Origin: Malania oleifera
Lineage: Eukaryota; Streptophyta; Magnoliopsida; Santalales; Ximeniaceae
Direction of reading: 5' to 3'
Length of the DNA: 64,000 nt
Assembly (NCBI RefSeq): GCF_029873635.1
Contig: NC_080422.1
Location: 11,501,764 to 11,565,763, forward strand
The translations under genes and the position numbers were made by a program. Within the stretch, counting starts at the first letter, position 1. Each line of letters opens with the position of its first letter. The notes below the pieces were generated by a model. That model saw only the letters and a list, made by a program, of their open reading frames with translations, did not search any database and was not told the origin of the DNA. Shown one piece after another: positions 35,850 through 47,429 of this stretch.

Positions 35850-37626
35850 CACCCCCAAACTAACGTTTTGCTAGTCTCTAGAAAATAAAGTGAATGAATT
35901 TCAGGGGGGTGTCCACAATTACTAACTCCAGCAAATATGAAATTAATGCCCATGCAACACAATCATACCGTTTCATATACAGGAATATAACTGAATTTCA
36001 CACAAGGTCGTTCATATTTAATGCACACTACTCCGAAGCACGTCACTCATGCACGTTTCATCATTATATAGCCTTTAAGATCCATATACTTACATGAAGT
36101 TAACCAACGGTACAATTTGGAGTTAATGCGGCCGTATAAGTTCGATTATAAATAGGTAAAATCTCGAGGTGTGTGTGATGTGTGTGACTCATTACATCTA
36201 GGATACCAGTGGACACCTACAGAGCGGTTGTTTTGACTTGGCCTAACTGGTATATCCTCAAAAACACTCAAAAAGAATAGGTTCACTCATCATATGTGAG
36301 GAGGAGTGTCGCGATCAAAGATCCCACATATTGAAAGGAACAAATGCTAAGTGTATGGAGTGGACTAGTATGAGAATGATCTAGCCTATCTATGAGGTGT
36401 TGGGTCCTTCACCCTAGCATCTTCTCACCTACTCGCCATATCCAATCGAGACACCCTAGATCAACTTATTCACAAACTTGACTTGAATACATCTGAGGCA
36501 TTAAACAGTTGAAGAATCTTCATACGTGAAGAACATGTGTCATGTCCTTGACTTTTTTTGTGGTATATTTGTGGAGTAGGCATTAACATTTCATTTCATG
36601 TGCATTTCTGTTTCTTATCTTTTCTTGATCAATTAGGACAATTATTACACTTCTTTTGTTATCTTCATACCATCAAAGAGAATTAAGCTCGAACAGTGGT
36701 CCGTGAACTAAGTCTATTTCTAGGGGTAGTTCAGCCTTCACATCTTGAGTAGGCTACAAGACCTAAGTTTCTATCTCCCAATTAGATGTCACCTCTAGGC
36801 TAGTAAATAAAAAACGGAGACTAGTGTACAAAGAACCGTCCAAAAGAAAAGAGAACTGAGTTCCATGAACTCTAATTTGATGTTAACACTCAAAGGATGA
36901 TAAATAGCTCAAGGATATCTCACAAGGTGTCATATTCTTCACAGGTGTTCTTTCAGTGCTCACAAGGAACCCTAAGTCCAATGAATCACGTGAATGTGTC
37001 TATTCAGTCTCGTGAGATGTTGTGTAAATACAAGAGATTATATAGCCATATTAACCCGACTGTACTACCAATCAATTCTCCATGGAGTTACAAAGTCATA
37101 TAAAGAGAAACTACGCATAAATGACTCAAGTGTGTAATTCTTAGGTTATACACAAGTGTGTGAAGGGTATAAGTCAGTGTTAATCATGGCATAATTATGT
37201 AATTCCTCACTACTCTTTCTTTCTTTCTTTTTTAGATTTTTTTTTTATTTTTTTTTCAAATTAATATATAAAACCCAGCAAGTATACGTGCACAGTGTCA
37301 TATGCAAGTGCTCACCCCCCCCCCCAAAACTAAAGTGGAATATTGTCCTCAATGTGAACACATAAGGGAAATAGAAAAACTGTGCACGAGTGAAGAACTA
37401 ATAGAAAATCACTAACAACTAATGCGACAGTAAAAAATAAAATAAAGATGTAAATAAAAACAAATAAAACGAAAAGAAAAAAGATGAAAAAGAAAGTAGT
37501 AAAATAGAAAGGTTAGAGGACTCCCATAGGGTCTTGCAGAAGCAAGATCTCTTTATTGGGATCAAATGGGATTGTGGGAGGCTTGAGTTGCTATTCCTTG
37601 ATAATAATGCTGTTATCATTTGTTAG
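35850..37626 (-). other. Athila polypurine tract and long untranslated 3' region
   Basis: The polypurine tract (reversed AGTTTGGGGGTG, plus 35850-35861) borders the LTR. The rest, about 1.8 kb, has no credible ORF; such a 3' non-coding stretch, in some relatives an env-like gene, is usual in Athila-type elements. At 37314-37335 a second tract of eleven Gs follows TTAGTTTT on the minus strand, resembling the terminal polypurine tract. Confidence 0.7.
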
Positions 37627-38160
37627 ATCCACCAATTCTACTGTGCCGTAGGAATGAGCATGTTCAACGATATACGAGCCACATCGGGATCTTAGCTTCC
37701 AAGGAAACAGACGGTATCTAGAGTTGCAGAGAGGGTTTTGCTAATTTGGGAAGGGTTGTTTATCCTTGAGTTTATACAACACCTTCATTTGCTTATTCTC
37801 TAAGTGGTCCTTGTCATAGACTTTTCTTTCAGATTCTATGAGCTTATGCACTTGCAACTTTCTCAACCCTATGGTATTAACAAGTAAAAAGTCAATCTGT
37901 TTTATGATCTAAAATACATAATGCTGAATTTTAATAGGTACATAACATGCCTTACCATAAATAAACCTGTATGGAGTCATCCCTGAAATTTTCTTGATTG
38001 CAGTTCGGTGAGCCCAACGCACATCAACCAATTTCTCGAGCCATGCTTTGCGGTTAGGACAACCCGTCTTCTCAAATATGATCTTGACTTCTAAAAAGAA
38101 TTGTCTCTTATCCTGCATTGGTGTTTTATTGGTGGCAAGGTAGTTCACAATGTCATCAAC
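37627..38160 (-). pseudogene. Athila integrase C-terminal fragment
   Basis: The minus strand reads DIVNYLATNKTP and QDKRQFFLEVK, the linker before integrase in Athila-type polyproteins. It then joins directly to EKTGCPNRKAWLEKLVD, RWAHRTA, MTPYRFIYGKACYVP, and after a stop to YRLFPWKLRSRC, which belong to the integrase C-terminal part. The zinc-binding domain and the D-D-E core between these pieces are deleted, so no integrase activity is possible. The frame is interrupted by stops at 37908 and beyond. Confidence 0.82.
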
Positions 38161-39060
38161 TCAAGGGCCACATGACATGTTGATGATTGGATAGATGATG
38201 TCTAACATTGTCAACTCTGGCAGTCTCCATCGCACAACATGGATCGGTATTGCATCTATCTTTGTGGACTGTCCCTCAGATTCAAATAACGCACTAAGCA
38301 ATGGAACTTTCTCATCAATTACCTCAGGTTGTTCAGGAGCTTCATTCTCAAATGCACCATCAAGACCAAATTCTGAAAACAACTCCAGTGTATCCAAATC
38401 ATCCACCATATCTAATGCATGTACTTCCGAATCATCACACCCAGTCGGCGTCTTATTAAACACGTTCATTTCCAGTGCTATATTTCTGAACGTGAGCTTG
38501 AGTACTCCACTTCGACAGTTAATCAAGGCATTAGAAGTGGCAAGGAATGGTCAGCCGAGAATAACAGGGGCCTGATATATGGTGGACACAGGTTGCTGCA
38601 TGTCCAAAACAACGAAGTCCATTGGGTAGTAAAATTTGTTGACTTGAATCAATACATCCTCAACAATGCCTTGTGGAGCTTTTATGGATTTGTCTGCTAA
38701 CTGTAGCTTCATAGTAGTCTTCTTCAGCTCACCTAAACCCACTTGTTCATATATCGAAAACGGGAGCAGGTTCACACTACTCCCCAGATCAAGTAGAGCT
38801 CTCCCGATACGAGATTCACCAATCTTGATCGAAATCGTGGGAGACCCAAGGTCTCTAAGTTTCTGAGGAGTCTGACTTAGTATCAACGCGCTAACATGCT
38901 CAGTCAAGAAAGCCTTTTTCTTCACATTCAATTTCCTTTTTACTGTGCATAGGTCTTTTAGAAATTTTTCATATGCAAGGATTTGCTGTATGGCCTTTAG
39001 AAGTGGAATGTTGATCTTCACCTGTTTGAATAATTCTTGGATCTCAATGTAATACTTATT
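38161..39060 (-). pseudogene. Athila retropepsin region and start of reverse transcriptase
   Basis: KINIPLLKAIQQI and FLKDLCTVKRKLNV precede an aspartic protease domain: RALLDLGSSVNLLPFS (active site D-L-G where Athila proteins usually also have DLG), then MKLQLADKSIKAPQGIVEDV and MDFVVLDM. After a stop near 38549 the region continues with INCRSGVLKLTFRN and ends at LDIIYPI, which corresponds to the first residues of the reverse transcriptase domain. The RT then stops abruptly and joins the integrase linker. A protease would mature the polyprotein; this copy lacks the rest. Confidence 0.85.
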
Positions 39061-39559
39061 CTTTGATCAGATGTCAACAGTTGAGGATAGGGTACCAAAG
39101 GTTGATACTCCTTGACTGGCTCATCCTCCTTATTATCTGACTTTGTTAAACTTGAGCTGGCCTCATCTGATTTTTATTTTTCCTCATCTAGCTCAGCTGT
39201 CACTTCAGGTGCGGGAGTAATTGTTTGTTGACCAGTGGGCATTTCAGTGCGGGAAACTTCTTTTTCTCTTCATAAGGTAATGACTGCCTTAGTTGACTCA
39301 AAAACATCCCCTGAAACATTGTGCACCGATTTCTGTTGCTGTTTATATACCTGAGGATTAGGTTGAGGCTGTGTAGGGAATTTTCCTTTTTCCATAGTGT
39401 TCAATCGTGTACTTATCTTATTCATGGCAACTTTCAATTCATTGAAGGATTAATTACTCTGATTGCTGGTCGTGACGTGAATCTGCATGAATTGCTGAAA
39501 CATGTTCACTATCTGCGCCATGCTAACATCAGGAGATCTCTTTGCTGAAATAGGAGCTA

Positions 39560-40850
39560 AGTTTGGTTGAAGTCCAGGTGGTATGTAGCTCTGAGAAATT
39601 TGTTGCAGTTGATACTGCGGTTGAGGAGCTACAACTGGGTGATATGTCGGTTACAGAGGCAGTGCATAAGGTTGAGGAACTTGCTGATACCGCGAGGATG
39701 ATTAATCGGGCTGATCATTCCTCTATGAAAGGTTTGGATGATTCCTCCATCTTGGGTTATAAGTGTTCGAAAGTGGCTGATTCTGCGTTGTGCTAACCCA
39801 ATTCGTCGATGGTACCCGATCAGATCTACTCTCTTGCCATACTTGTAGGAATTGACAGTCCTGAGGTCTATAGTCTGAGGTCTCATAGATAGAACAATCC
39901 TCAGCTTTCACTTTCTCTTGTTCCATAGCATCCAGTTTCTTAGACAATGCAGCAACAAAAGCCTGTAAGCTAGTTTCCCTTTTGACCTCGTATCTGCCTG
40001 CACCACTGATCGCTCTGAGAGGTTGTGCTATTATTGGTGCCTATTCATGACATGTGTTCCATTGTTGGGAACTCTCAGCTAAATAATCGAAGAATGATAG
40101 AGCCTCATTTGGTTCCTTGCGGAAGAACTCCCCGTTGCACATAGTCTGAACAAATTTTTTACACACAGGGGTCAGAGCAGTATAAAAATAATTCACTAAC
40201 CTTCAAGATTCGAATTTGTGGTGTGGACATATGTTCATTAGGTTCTTGAATCTCTCCTAGAAAGCCTGGAATGTCTAGTCATCTTTTTGCATGAATTGAC
40301 TGATCTGCTCCTATAGGTATTGAGTTCTCTGAAAAGGAAAGAACTTATGTAAGAACTCACGCTGCATTTCTGCCCAGCTAATAATAGAGTTAGGTTGGAG
40401 AGCATTAAATCAAATTTTTGCCTTATCTTTCAAAGAAAAGAGAAACAAGTGAAGTTTAATATATTCATCAGTTCTAGCCCTATTAATGAAAGTAGTGCAA
40501 ACTAACTCAAAATCTAGCAAGTGTTGGTATGGACTCTCAGAATCCATCTCGTGAAACTAGGGTATCATAGATAACATGCCATGCTTAATATTGAAGTTTG
40601 GTGCATCTTGTGGCAACACAATGCATGAAGGTGTAGATGTGCATGTGGGCTGTAGAAAATCCTGAAGTGTACGTGGTGCAGGTGCAGCCATGACTTCCTT
40701 AAAGAATTGGTCAAATAGATTGCTTAAATCAATTTTAGAATCACTCTTAAAACTAACAGGAGAATAGTCAGATTTCATGCTTTGTGTGTCCCTACTGGTG
40801 CTAGGTGAAATTCTAGACAATCTTTTCAAATTATCTACCTAGGGCATCAA
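39560..40850 (-). pseudogene. Athila gag remnant
   Basis: Pieces on the minus strand include NFNIKHGMLSMIP, then YQHLLDFELVCTTF, LHLFLFSLKDKAKI, FNALQPNSIISWAEMQREFL and FFRKEPNEALSFFDYLAE. This is the Retrotrans_gag pattern of Athila/Tat elements. Toward the 3' end it has NTYNPRWRNHPNLS, a common C-terminal gag sequence. Several stops and frame shifts break it. It lies between the primer-binding site (41022-41039) and the protease. It would make the particle shell. Confidence 0.78.
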
Positions 40851-41021
40851 ACATCAATGCAAGCAGCAGAAATCCACCGACACAACAACAAACAAGCATG
40901 ATCAATTTTTTTTTTTTTCAAAATTTTCATTTTTTATGTTTTTTGATTTTTTTGATTTTTTTATTTAATGAAAACTCAGAAATAATTAGAAAAACAAAAA
41001 ATTTGAAATTAAAACTGGCAC

Positions 41022-41039
41022 TCCCCTGCAATAGTGCCA
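41022..41039 (-). promoter_or_regulatory. tRNA-Asp-type primer-binding site
   Basis: On the minus strand TGGCACTATTGCAGGGGA matches the tRNA-Asp primer site TGGCGCCGTTGCCGGGGA at 14 of 18 positions. It sits just inside the 5' LTR (41046-42927), as expected for Athila/Tat-type Gypsy elements. Three of the four differences are transitions. Confidence 0.82.
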
Positions 41040-41045
41040 AAAACT

Positions 41046-42927
41046 TGACTCACTCGGAAAAGGAGCAGCTCAGAAGCTATCCTAAGTATAGGAGTTTTGT
41101 CGTGTAATATTCAGTCCAAAGACTAGATCATCTCCTCAGGGAATGCGGTTTAATATCAAATTTTATGTTTTTCCAATCCAAATTAAAAAGTTACTAAACT
41201 CAGTTCAGATTCGGGATTTTCAAGATTGTTTGAGATTTCCTTCGACAAATTAAACGAACACGCAAATAAAACCCTAATCCTAACATGCACTGAATTAAAT
41301 AGCAAGAATGAAAACCCTACGTCTAATCAGGCAGACATCAAAACATGCGTTCGACTTCGGAATAGAAAAGACAGTAACTTTAACACGTAATTAAAACATG
41401 CAATAATGAAACTCACTCAAACAAAAACGCGAATGATAAAAATCGAACCTTTAACAAATCAAGAACTTGAACCCAAAATCAAAATTTAAAGGCAACCCAG
41501 AACTCGAACAAAAATTTAACGCCTTAACAATTTAAACAATAACCAGACATGATAAAAATACGGACTTTAATAAGATGAACCTTCAATCCAAAATTAATTT
41601 TTTTTTAAAATAAAGATAACTAATTTAATTTCTAAAAAAAAAAGCAATTTTTTTCTTTTTGTATTTTATTCTTTTTTATTTCTTTAGAACCAAACCAGAC
41701 TTAATTTAATTGATTAAATAACTCAACATACTAGTTAAATCTACCACTAATCGAGAGAAAATAAGTAAATAAATAATTTCAATAATAATTAAACACCTTA
41801 AACTATATTTAACATCTAAAACTTCAAATCAGCTTCAATAATAAAAAAAATTAATAACATTCAACTAACAATAAAGAAAAAGAGAAAATAGGAGAGAGAG
41901 AGAGAGAGAGAGAGAGTCCTCGGGTGTTTGTTGCTATAAGTAGAGGAGAGCAGGTTCTAGAGGGGTCTTGGGTGTGCTTGGCAGCAGAGGAAGGTGGAGC
42001 TTCTACCAAAATGGTGGTTGGCTCTCGTCGGCGGTGGAACAGCAGCGGGCAACTGGGTCTCCTTGGGTCTGTGGGGTTGGTTGATAGTAGCTGAGGTGGT
42101 ACGTGGCTAGAGTAGGTGGCTCTATTGCAACAATGGCTGGCAGGAGATCTCGATGGTTATGGGGTTGGAAGCAGTTGGAGCGGTAGAGTTGCAGAATGAA
42201 GGTGTTGTAGAGGGAAGGTGGTTGTGGCTGTGTCTGCAGGAAAGGGAGGAGTAGAGCAGGGAAGATGAGGGATGGAAGAGAGAAGAGGAAAGAGAGCCAA
42301 GGAAGGGAGAGAAGGGAGAGTTTGAGAGAAGGAGAGCAGGGAACGAGAGAGTAGGAGAGGGAAAGAGAGGCAGGGAAGGGTAAAGGAGAGTGAGAAGAGA
42401 ATGGGAACCCCAGGGCTTGCCAAGAGAAAAATATAGGAGAAAAATATATAAAGGGGAGTGGGGAGAAGCCCTACTAGTGAGCATACCCGGCAAGAGAAGA
42501 CCCGACCCGGCCTACATGGACGAGTCCCATCATTATTTATTTTTTAAATATTTTTTCCTTTTTTTTTCTTCTTTTTTTTTCTTAGAGAACAAATCCAATT
42601 TTGATCATCTTGGAACCCATTTCTCTCGAAACTCAAAATATGGAAATTGTAGATAATGTTCTCATCTTTCTATAGGATTTCAAGTCGTCTCGATCGGAGC
42701 TCGAACAGGAAAATTATGCTCGAATTACAAACTGATGCCGGTTTTAGCTCTCGAAAATTTTCTTGTGATAAAAAAAATGCCAAAAATTCATAAATTGCCC
42801 AATAAAACCCAAAATTATAATTAGGACACCTTGTTAAAATATTGAGAGTAATTATCCATTTAATTAAAAATATAAGTCCTAATGTTCGAATTAAAACGCC
42901 TAATTACGCAGTTTAAGCTTGTAATCA
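41046..42927 (-). repeat. 5' LTR of the Athila-like element, uninterrupted
   Basis: It aligns with 31686-35849 apart from the nested solo LTR there. Plus-strand borders are TGACTCACTCGG and GCTTGTAATCA. It contains a GA run (41893-41915) and a TATA-like tract near 42440-42455, with a CT-rich leader on the minus strand. Open frames at 42122-42493 are that leader. Length is 1882 bp. Confidence 0.87.
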
Positions 42928-42932
42928 GGAAC

Positions 42933-44690
42933 TACCGAGTACATGATTTAGAGTTAGCTGTAGTGGTGTATGCTTTAAAATTTTGGAGGAATTATATTTA
43001 TGGTGGGGGATGTGAGATCTTCATTGACCATAAAAGTTGTTCATCACCGAGAAAGAATTGAATATGAGGCAGAGAAGATGGTTGGAGCTCATTAAAGATT
43101 ATGATTGTACTATTAGCTAACACCCAAGGAAAGAAAACGTGGTGGCAGACGCTTTGAGTCAGAAATCGGCGGGTGCAACATTCTCAATAGTGATGAACCA
43201 GCATCCGATCTAGATGGAGTTGGAGAGGCTCATTATGGAGCTAGTAGAGGGTCATCACCAGACATTCATTGCCAGCTTGGTATTACAGCCTACCTTGCAA
43301 GAGAGGATTAAAGCTGCTCAGAGAAATGATCCAGAATTGGTAAAGTTGATAGATAAAGTGTAGTATGGATAGAGAAAGGAATTCAGTATTTCAGATGATG
43401 GAGCTCTAAGGTTTCGTACCAGACTGTGTGTACCTACAGATGTTGAGATTAGGGGAGCTATTCTAAAGGAGGCACACAGATCCCTATACACAATGCATCC
43501 AGGCAACACTAAAATGTATCGGGACCTTCAGGAAACCTTATAGTGGAGCGACATAAAGAGGGAGATAGCTGAGTTTGTGGAGTAGTGTTTGACGTGTCAG
43601 TAGGTAAAGACTGAGCACCAGAGACTGGCAGGACAGTTGCAGTCACTCCATATCCTTAAGTGGAAGTGGGATCATATATCCATGGACTTCGTCACAGGGC
43701 TACCACTAGCGTTGCATGGGTAGAACGCTATTGGGTGGTTATGGGTCGATTAATGAAGGTCGCTTATTTTCTCCTTATTAAAATCAACTACTCTATGAAC
43801 AGACTGGCAGAGTTATACATACAAAAGATAGTTCGATCCCATGGTGTGCCAGTATCTATAGTTTTATACTGAGACCCCCGTTTGCAGGAAGCTCTGGGGT
43901 CACCGTTATCAATCAGCACAACTTTTTATCCTTAGACTGATGGGAAGACAGAGAGGACGATTTTAATACTCGAGGATATGCTGTGAGCATGTGTGTTGAA
44001 TTTTGGGGGCAGTTGGACCTAGTATATGCTGCTTGTAGAGTTTGCATATAATAACAGCTACCAGACCAACATCAGGATGGCACCATACGAGGCATTATAT
44101 GGTAGAAGGTGCCGTTCTCCACTATACTGGGATGAAATGGGTGAGAGGTGAGTTTTGGGACCAGAGTTGGTGTAGTAAACATATGATAAAGTCCAACTTA
44201 TTAAAGACAGAATTAGTGCAGCTTAGAGTCGGTAAAAAAGCTACGTAGATACTCGCCGCTAGAAGTTAGAATTTGATGTGGGAGATCAGGTATTTTTGAA
44301 AGTAGGACCGCTGAGAGGAGCTATGAGATTTGGAAAGAAGGGTAAGCTGAGCCCATTTGAGATACTCAAAATAATGGGTCCAGTCACCTACAGGCTAGCT
44401 TTATTGCCAATTCTAATAAGGATATATGACGTATTCCATGTTTCCATACTAAAAAAAAAACATCCTGGATCCCTCCCACGTGATTAACTATGAGGAGATA
44501 GAGCTCACAAATACTTTAGTATATGAGGAAACACCAATGCAGATTCTGGATAGAAAGGAACAGGAGCTGCATACTAAGAGAATTCCATTCGTAAAGGTCC
44601 TGTGGAGAAATCACACAGTGGAGGAGGCCTCTTGGGAGCTAGAGGAGGAAATATGATAGAAACACCCACATCTGTTTAGTGGGGATCAGT
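42933..44690 (+). pseudogene. Tekay-like Gypsy RNase H end, integrase and chromodomain
   Basis: The plus strand begins [18 protein letters not shown] (RNase H end) and continues with a broken HPRKENVVADALSQK. Then come the integrase zinc-finger region (RGAILKEAHRS, CLTCQ), [18 protein letters not shown], and VVMGRLMKVAYFL in place of the usual DRLTKSAHFL. YPTDGKTERTI-like and FAYNNSYQTNIRMAPYEAL follow, with LYGRRCRSPLYWDE. Downstream is GDQVFLKVGPLRGAMRFGKK and a chromodomain-like tail LDRKEQELHTKRIPFVKVLW then ASWELEEE. Such tails direct insertion into heterochromatin in Tekay/Del chromoviruses. Many stops and indels make it dead. It abuts the Athila LTR at 42928, so its upstream half is missing. 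Confidence 0.87.
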
Positions 44691-44980
44691 GTTAATCAGA
44701 AAAAGAAATAACAATAGTTCAGATAAAGTAAGTTTTATTTGATATCGTTTATATAGTACCTGATAATTGATGTATAAGTTGTATATTAGACTACAGGAAA
44801 GGTAGTGTTTTGGTATTGGGAGAATTTCATTTTATGGGTATATTTGTAATCTACCAGAATCCTAATTGTAACCACGGTATTCCTCCCCCACAAGCGAGAG
44901 TAATTAATAAAATAAGTAGCATATTTTCTTTAGAGGATGGTGTATAGTACAGATAGCAAATTTCGAGGATGAAATTTTAT

Positions 44981-44993
44981 AAGGAGGGGAGAA
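44981..44993 (+). promoter_or_regulatory. Polypurine tract, first Tekay-like LTR
   Basis: AAGGAGGGGAGAA directly precedes TGTAGAGACCC, and it follows TTTCGAGGATGAAATTTTAT. The same arrangement is repeated at 48375-48389 for the next LTR. Confidence 0.9.
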
Positions 44994-46621
44994 TGTAGAG
45001 ACCCGGAAAATAAAAAGGAAAATTCAAAAGAAATAAAAGCAGGGTTTTATTGACAAACACCCTGGTTTCGTCGACGAACGCCCATATACGATTCGTAGAC
45101 GAGCTTTAGTGTCTCGTAGATGAAGTGATACTGAGAGGGGTAATTCAGACCTTTTTGGTTCATTAACGAGCTCATCACCTTCATCGATGAACTCTCTTCT
45201 TCGATTCGTCGAAGAGTCCACGTGTTTCGTCGAAGAAGACACGTGGCCTGCTACCTATAAATATGGGAAAATTAGATTTTTGGCTAGATTTCAGCTCTGG
45301 TTTCTCTGTCTCTCTTTCTCTCTCGCTCTCTCTCTAGATTTTTGGTTCTCCCACCTTCTCTCTAAGATTCTGGCTTCGTTTTTCCCCGGTTCGACGCTTA
45401 GAAATTATCACGATGATCCCAGGGAGATTCTCTACAACTTAGTTGGAGTATAATTTTGGTTTGAGAAGTTTAGGTACCATCCCAAAACAAGGGTAAGTAG
45501 GTTATTTTAGGGTTTTTATAGTTATCATGCTTTTCTGAACCCAGATCTTGTGTTAGATGAAAATATGCTGAAGTTTGAATTCATTAAACTAGGGTGTTGT
45601 GATTTCAAGGTTTGGGTTTCCAAACACCACATGCATGAGTTCAAGATCCCAACGGGTGTTTTCTCAAGAACTCAGGTAATATTGATAATTAATTAGTCGT
45701 TTAGAATTTTATGGATAAAGAAATATGTGAGCCTGGGGAAAAGCTTAATATAGTTATTATCTGAGTTTGGATTGATTGAATTTGGGAATGTGTATTATTT
45801 CAGGATTTTGTGTTTGATACACCATGGGTATGAGGATAGAGTTGGAGTTAGACCTCCCAGTTAGTCAGGTAAGAGAAATACACTATGCTAGTCATTTTAG
45901 AAATTTTACCAAAAAAATATATGTATTTTGGAATATGAAATTATGTGTTTTTAGGGAAAACTCTATGGATTATATGTTACCTATATTATCAGAAAATGTA
46001 GATTATAGTTCGTGGGTTTCTTATTTATTTAGTTGTGTGGTATGGTTAATACGAGATCAGTTCAAAACTTACACAACTTTCAAAATATTATGTTTTACAG
46101 TATACACATAGAAAAATATTTTACAGCATTTATAGAATACTATGATATACAGATTTCAAAATCATAACATTTAGATATTTCAGTTATTCAAATATTTCAG
46201 TTATTCAGATACTACAATTTATTTAGATTAGTTATTACAATGTTATGGTTATTTTAGTAGAAACAGAATCATGGTAAAATAGTAAGATATATATATATAT
46301 ATATATATGTATATAATAGTATTATACAGTATCAGACCTTGATGGATCAAATCAGTTCTCAGAGCACGATATCGTACCTATTTCAGATCAGAGTGTGACC
46401 ACATATGTCAGATAGTGTGTGGATTTATTAGCAGTCAATCGTGCCTTGGGAGGTACTGTAGACTCTTCGGTAGTCTGGGTTGTGGCGGCCGATCTAACTA
46501 GGGAGATTTCAGTTGACTTATCCTGGTAGGCCAACCAGTGTTAAGTCCCGCCTACAGGCCGTACAACCCTATCATGAAGGGCTTAAATCATGACATACAA
46601 CCATCCAGGAGAGTTTTCACA

Positions 46622-46666
<45 letters not shown>

Positions 46667-47181
46667 TTACAGAAAAACAGCAGATATATTTATTGTTACT
46701 AAAAGTATGATCAAATAGAAAGTTCAGAAACAATTGTACTTTAAGCCACATAGGTGTGAGTTATACTGTATACTATTTTACATGCTATCTCAATTTCAGT
46801 TATCTATTAGTGTATTATTCATGTAAACTCTGCTACCACACACTGGTAATAGCATATTTCATCTTACTGAGAGTTGTCTCATCCTAGTAATTTAACATTT
46901 TTCAGGTGATCCAGTTAGACGAACAATTTAGGCTCAGAGATAGAGAGGATATTTATACTGCCGTGTCAAAAGGGTAAGTATTTTGGGGAGTGTCATTATT
47001 AGTAGCATCTAGGAAGTTTGGTGGAGAATTTTTGGAAATATGTATATGTATATATGGTTGGGAAAAATACTGATTTCTGGTATTGTAATTATGGACGTAT
47101 GACATTTATGTTTTCCACTGCATAGGTGTGTTATTACGAACAAGGATTTCTAGGTACCCATTTAGGTATCGAGGTGTTATA
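44994..47181 (+). repeat. Tekay-like Gypsy LTR
   Basis: It starts TGTAGAGACCCGG after a polypurine tract and ends GAGGTGTTATA, followed by a primer-binding-site match TGGTATCAGAG at 47199-47209. It has CGTCGACGA-type repeats at 45067-45245, a TATA box TATAAATA at 45256, a donor-like GG|GTAAGT at 45493, the conserved Gypsy LTR block and acceptor-like TTTTTCAG ending at 46905, and TA repeats at 46289-46308 and 46627-46661. Both a polypurine tract on its left and a primer site on its right mean it is shared between two internal regions. Confidence 0.85.
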
Positions 47182-47198
47182 GTAGGTCCTTACTAGTT

Positions 47199-47210
47199 TG
47201 GTATCAGAGT
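47199..47210 (+). promoter_or_regulatory. tRNA-iMet primer-binding site, degenerate
   Basis: TGGTATCAGAGT lies 17 bp downstream of the LTR end. One base differs from TGGTATCAGAGC. It marks the beginning of the short internal region that carries the gag fragment. Confidence 0.75.
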
Positions 47211-47429
47211 AATATTAATTACAGCATGTAGTTTTATAGATTATAAATTTATATATATAAATGGTATGAATTTGGGTCGTTACATGCGAGGTTTAGCTCG
47301 GTAGGTCAGTGAGGAGATTAGGCAGAACTCCGAGGGATCGAGCTGCCCACCCATGAATCTGGGCTGTCCAATTGATGAATTCACCTGCCTGAAACCTTCT
47401 GGTTTTTTTGAGTGACACTGTCTTAATCA

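Larger units (their letters stand above)
31686..42927 (-). mobile_element. Athila-like Gypsy retrotransposon, internally deleted, with both LTRs
   Basis: Two LTRs (31686-35849 interrupted, and 41046-42927) flank gag, protease, part of a RT lead-in, and the integrase C-terminus, all on the minus strand. The primer-binding site matches tRNA-Asp, as in Athila/Tat elements. RT, RNase H and the integrase core are missing. The flanks differ: SIRE gag on the left and Tekay RNase H on the right, with 5-bp neighbours AAAAC and GGAAC that are not identical. This suggests recombination between two elements instead of a simple insertion. Confidence 0.85.
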
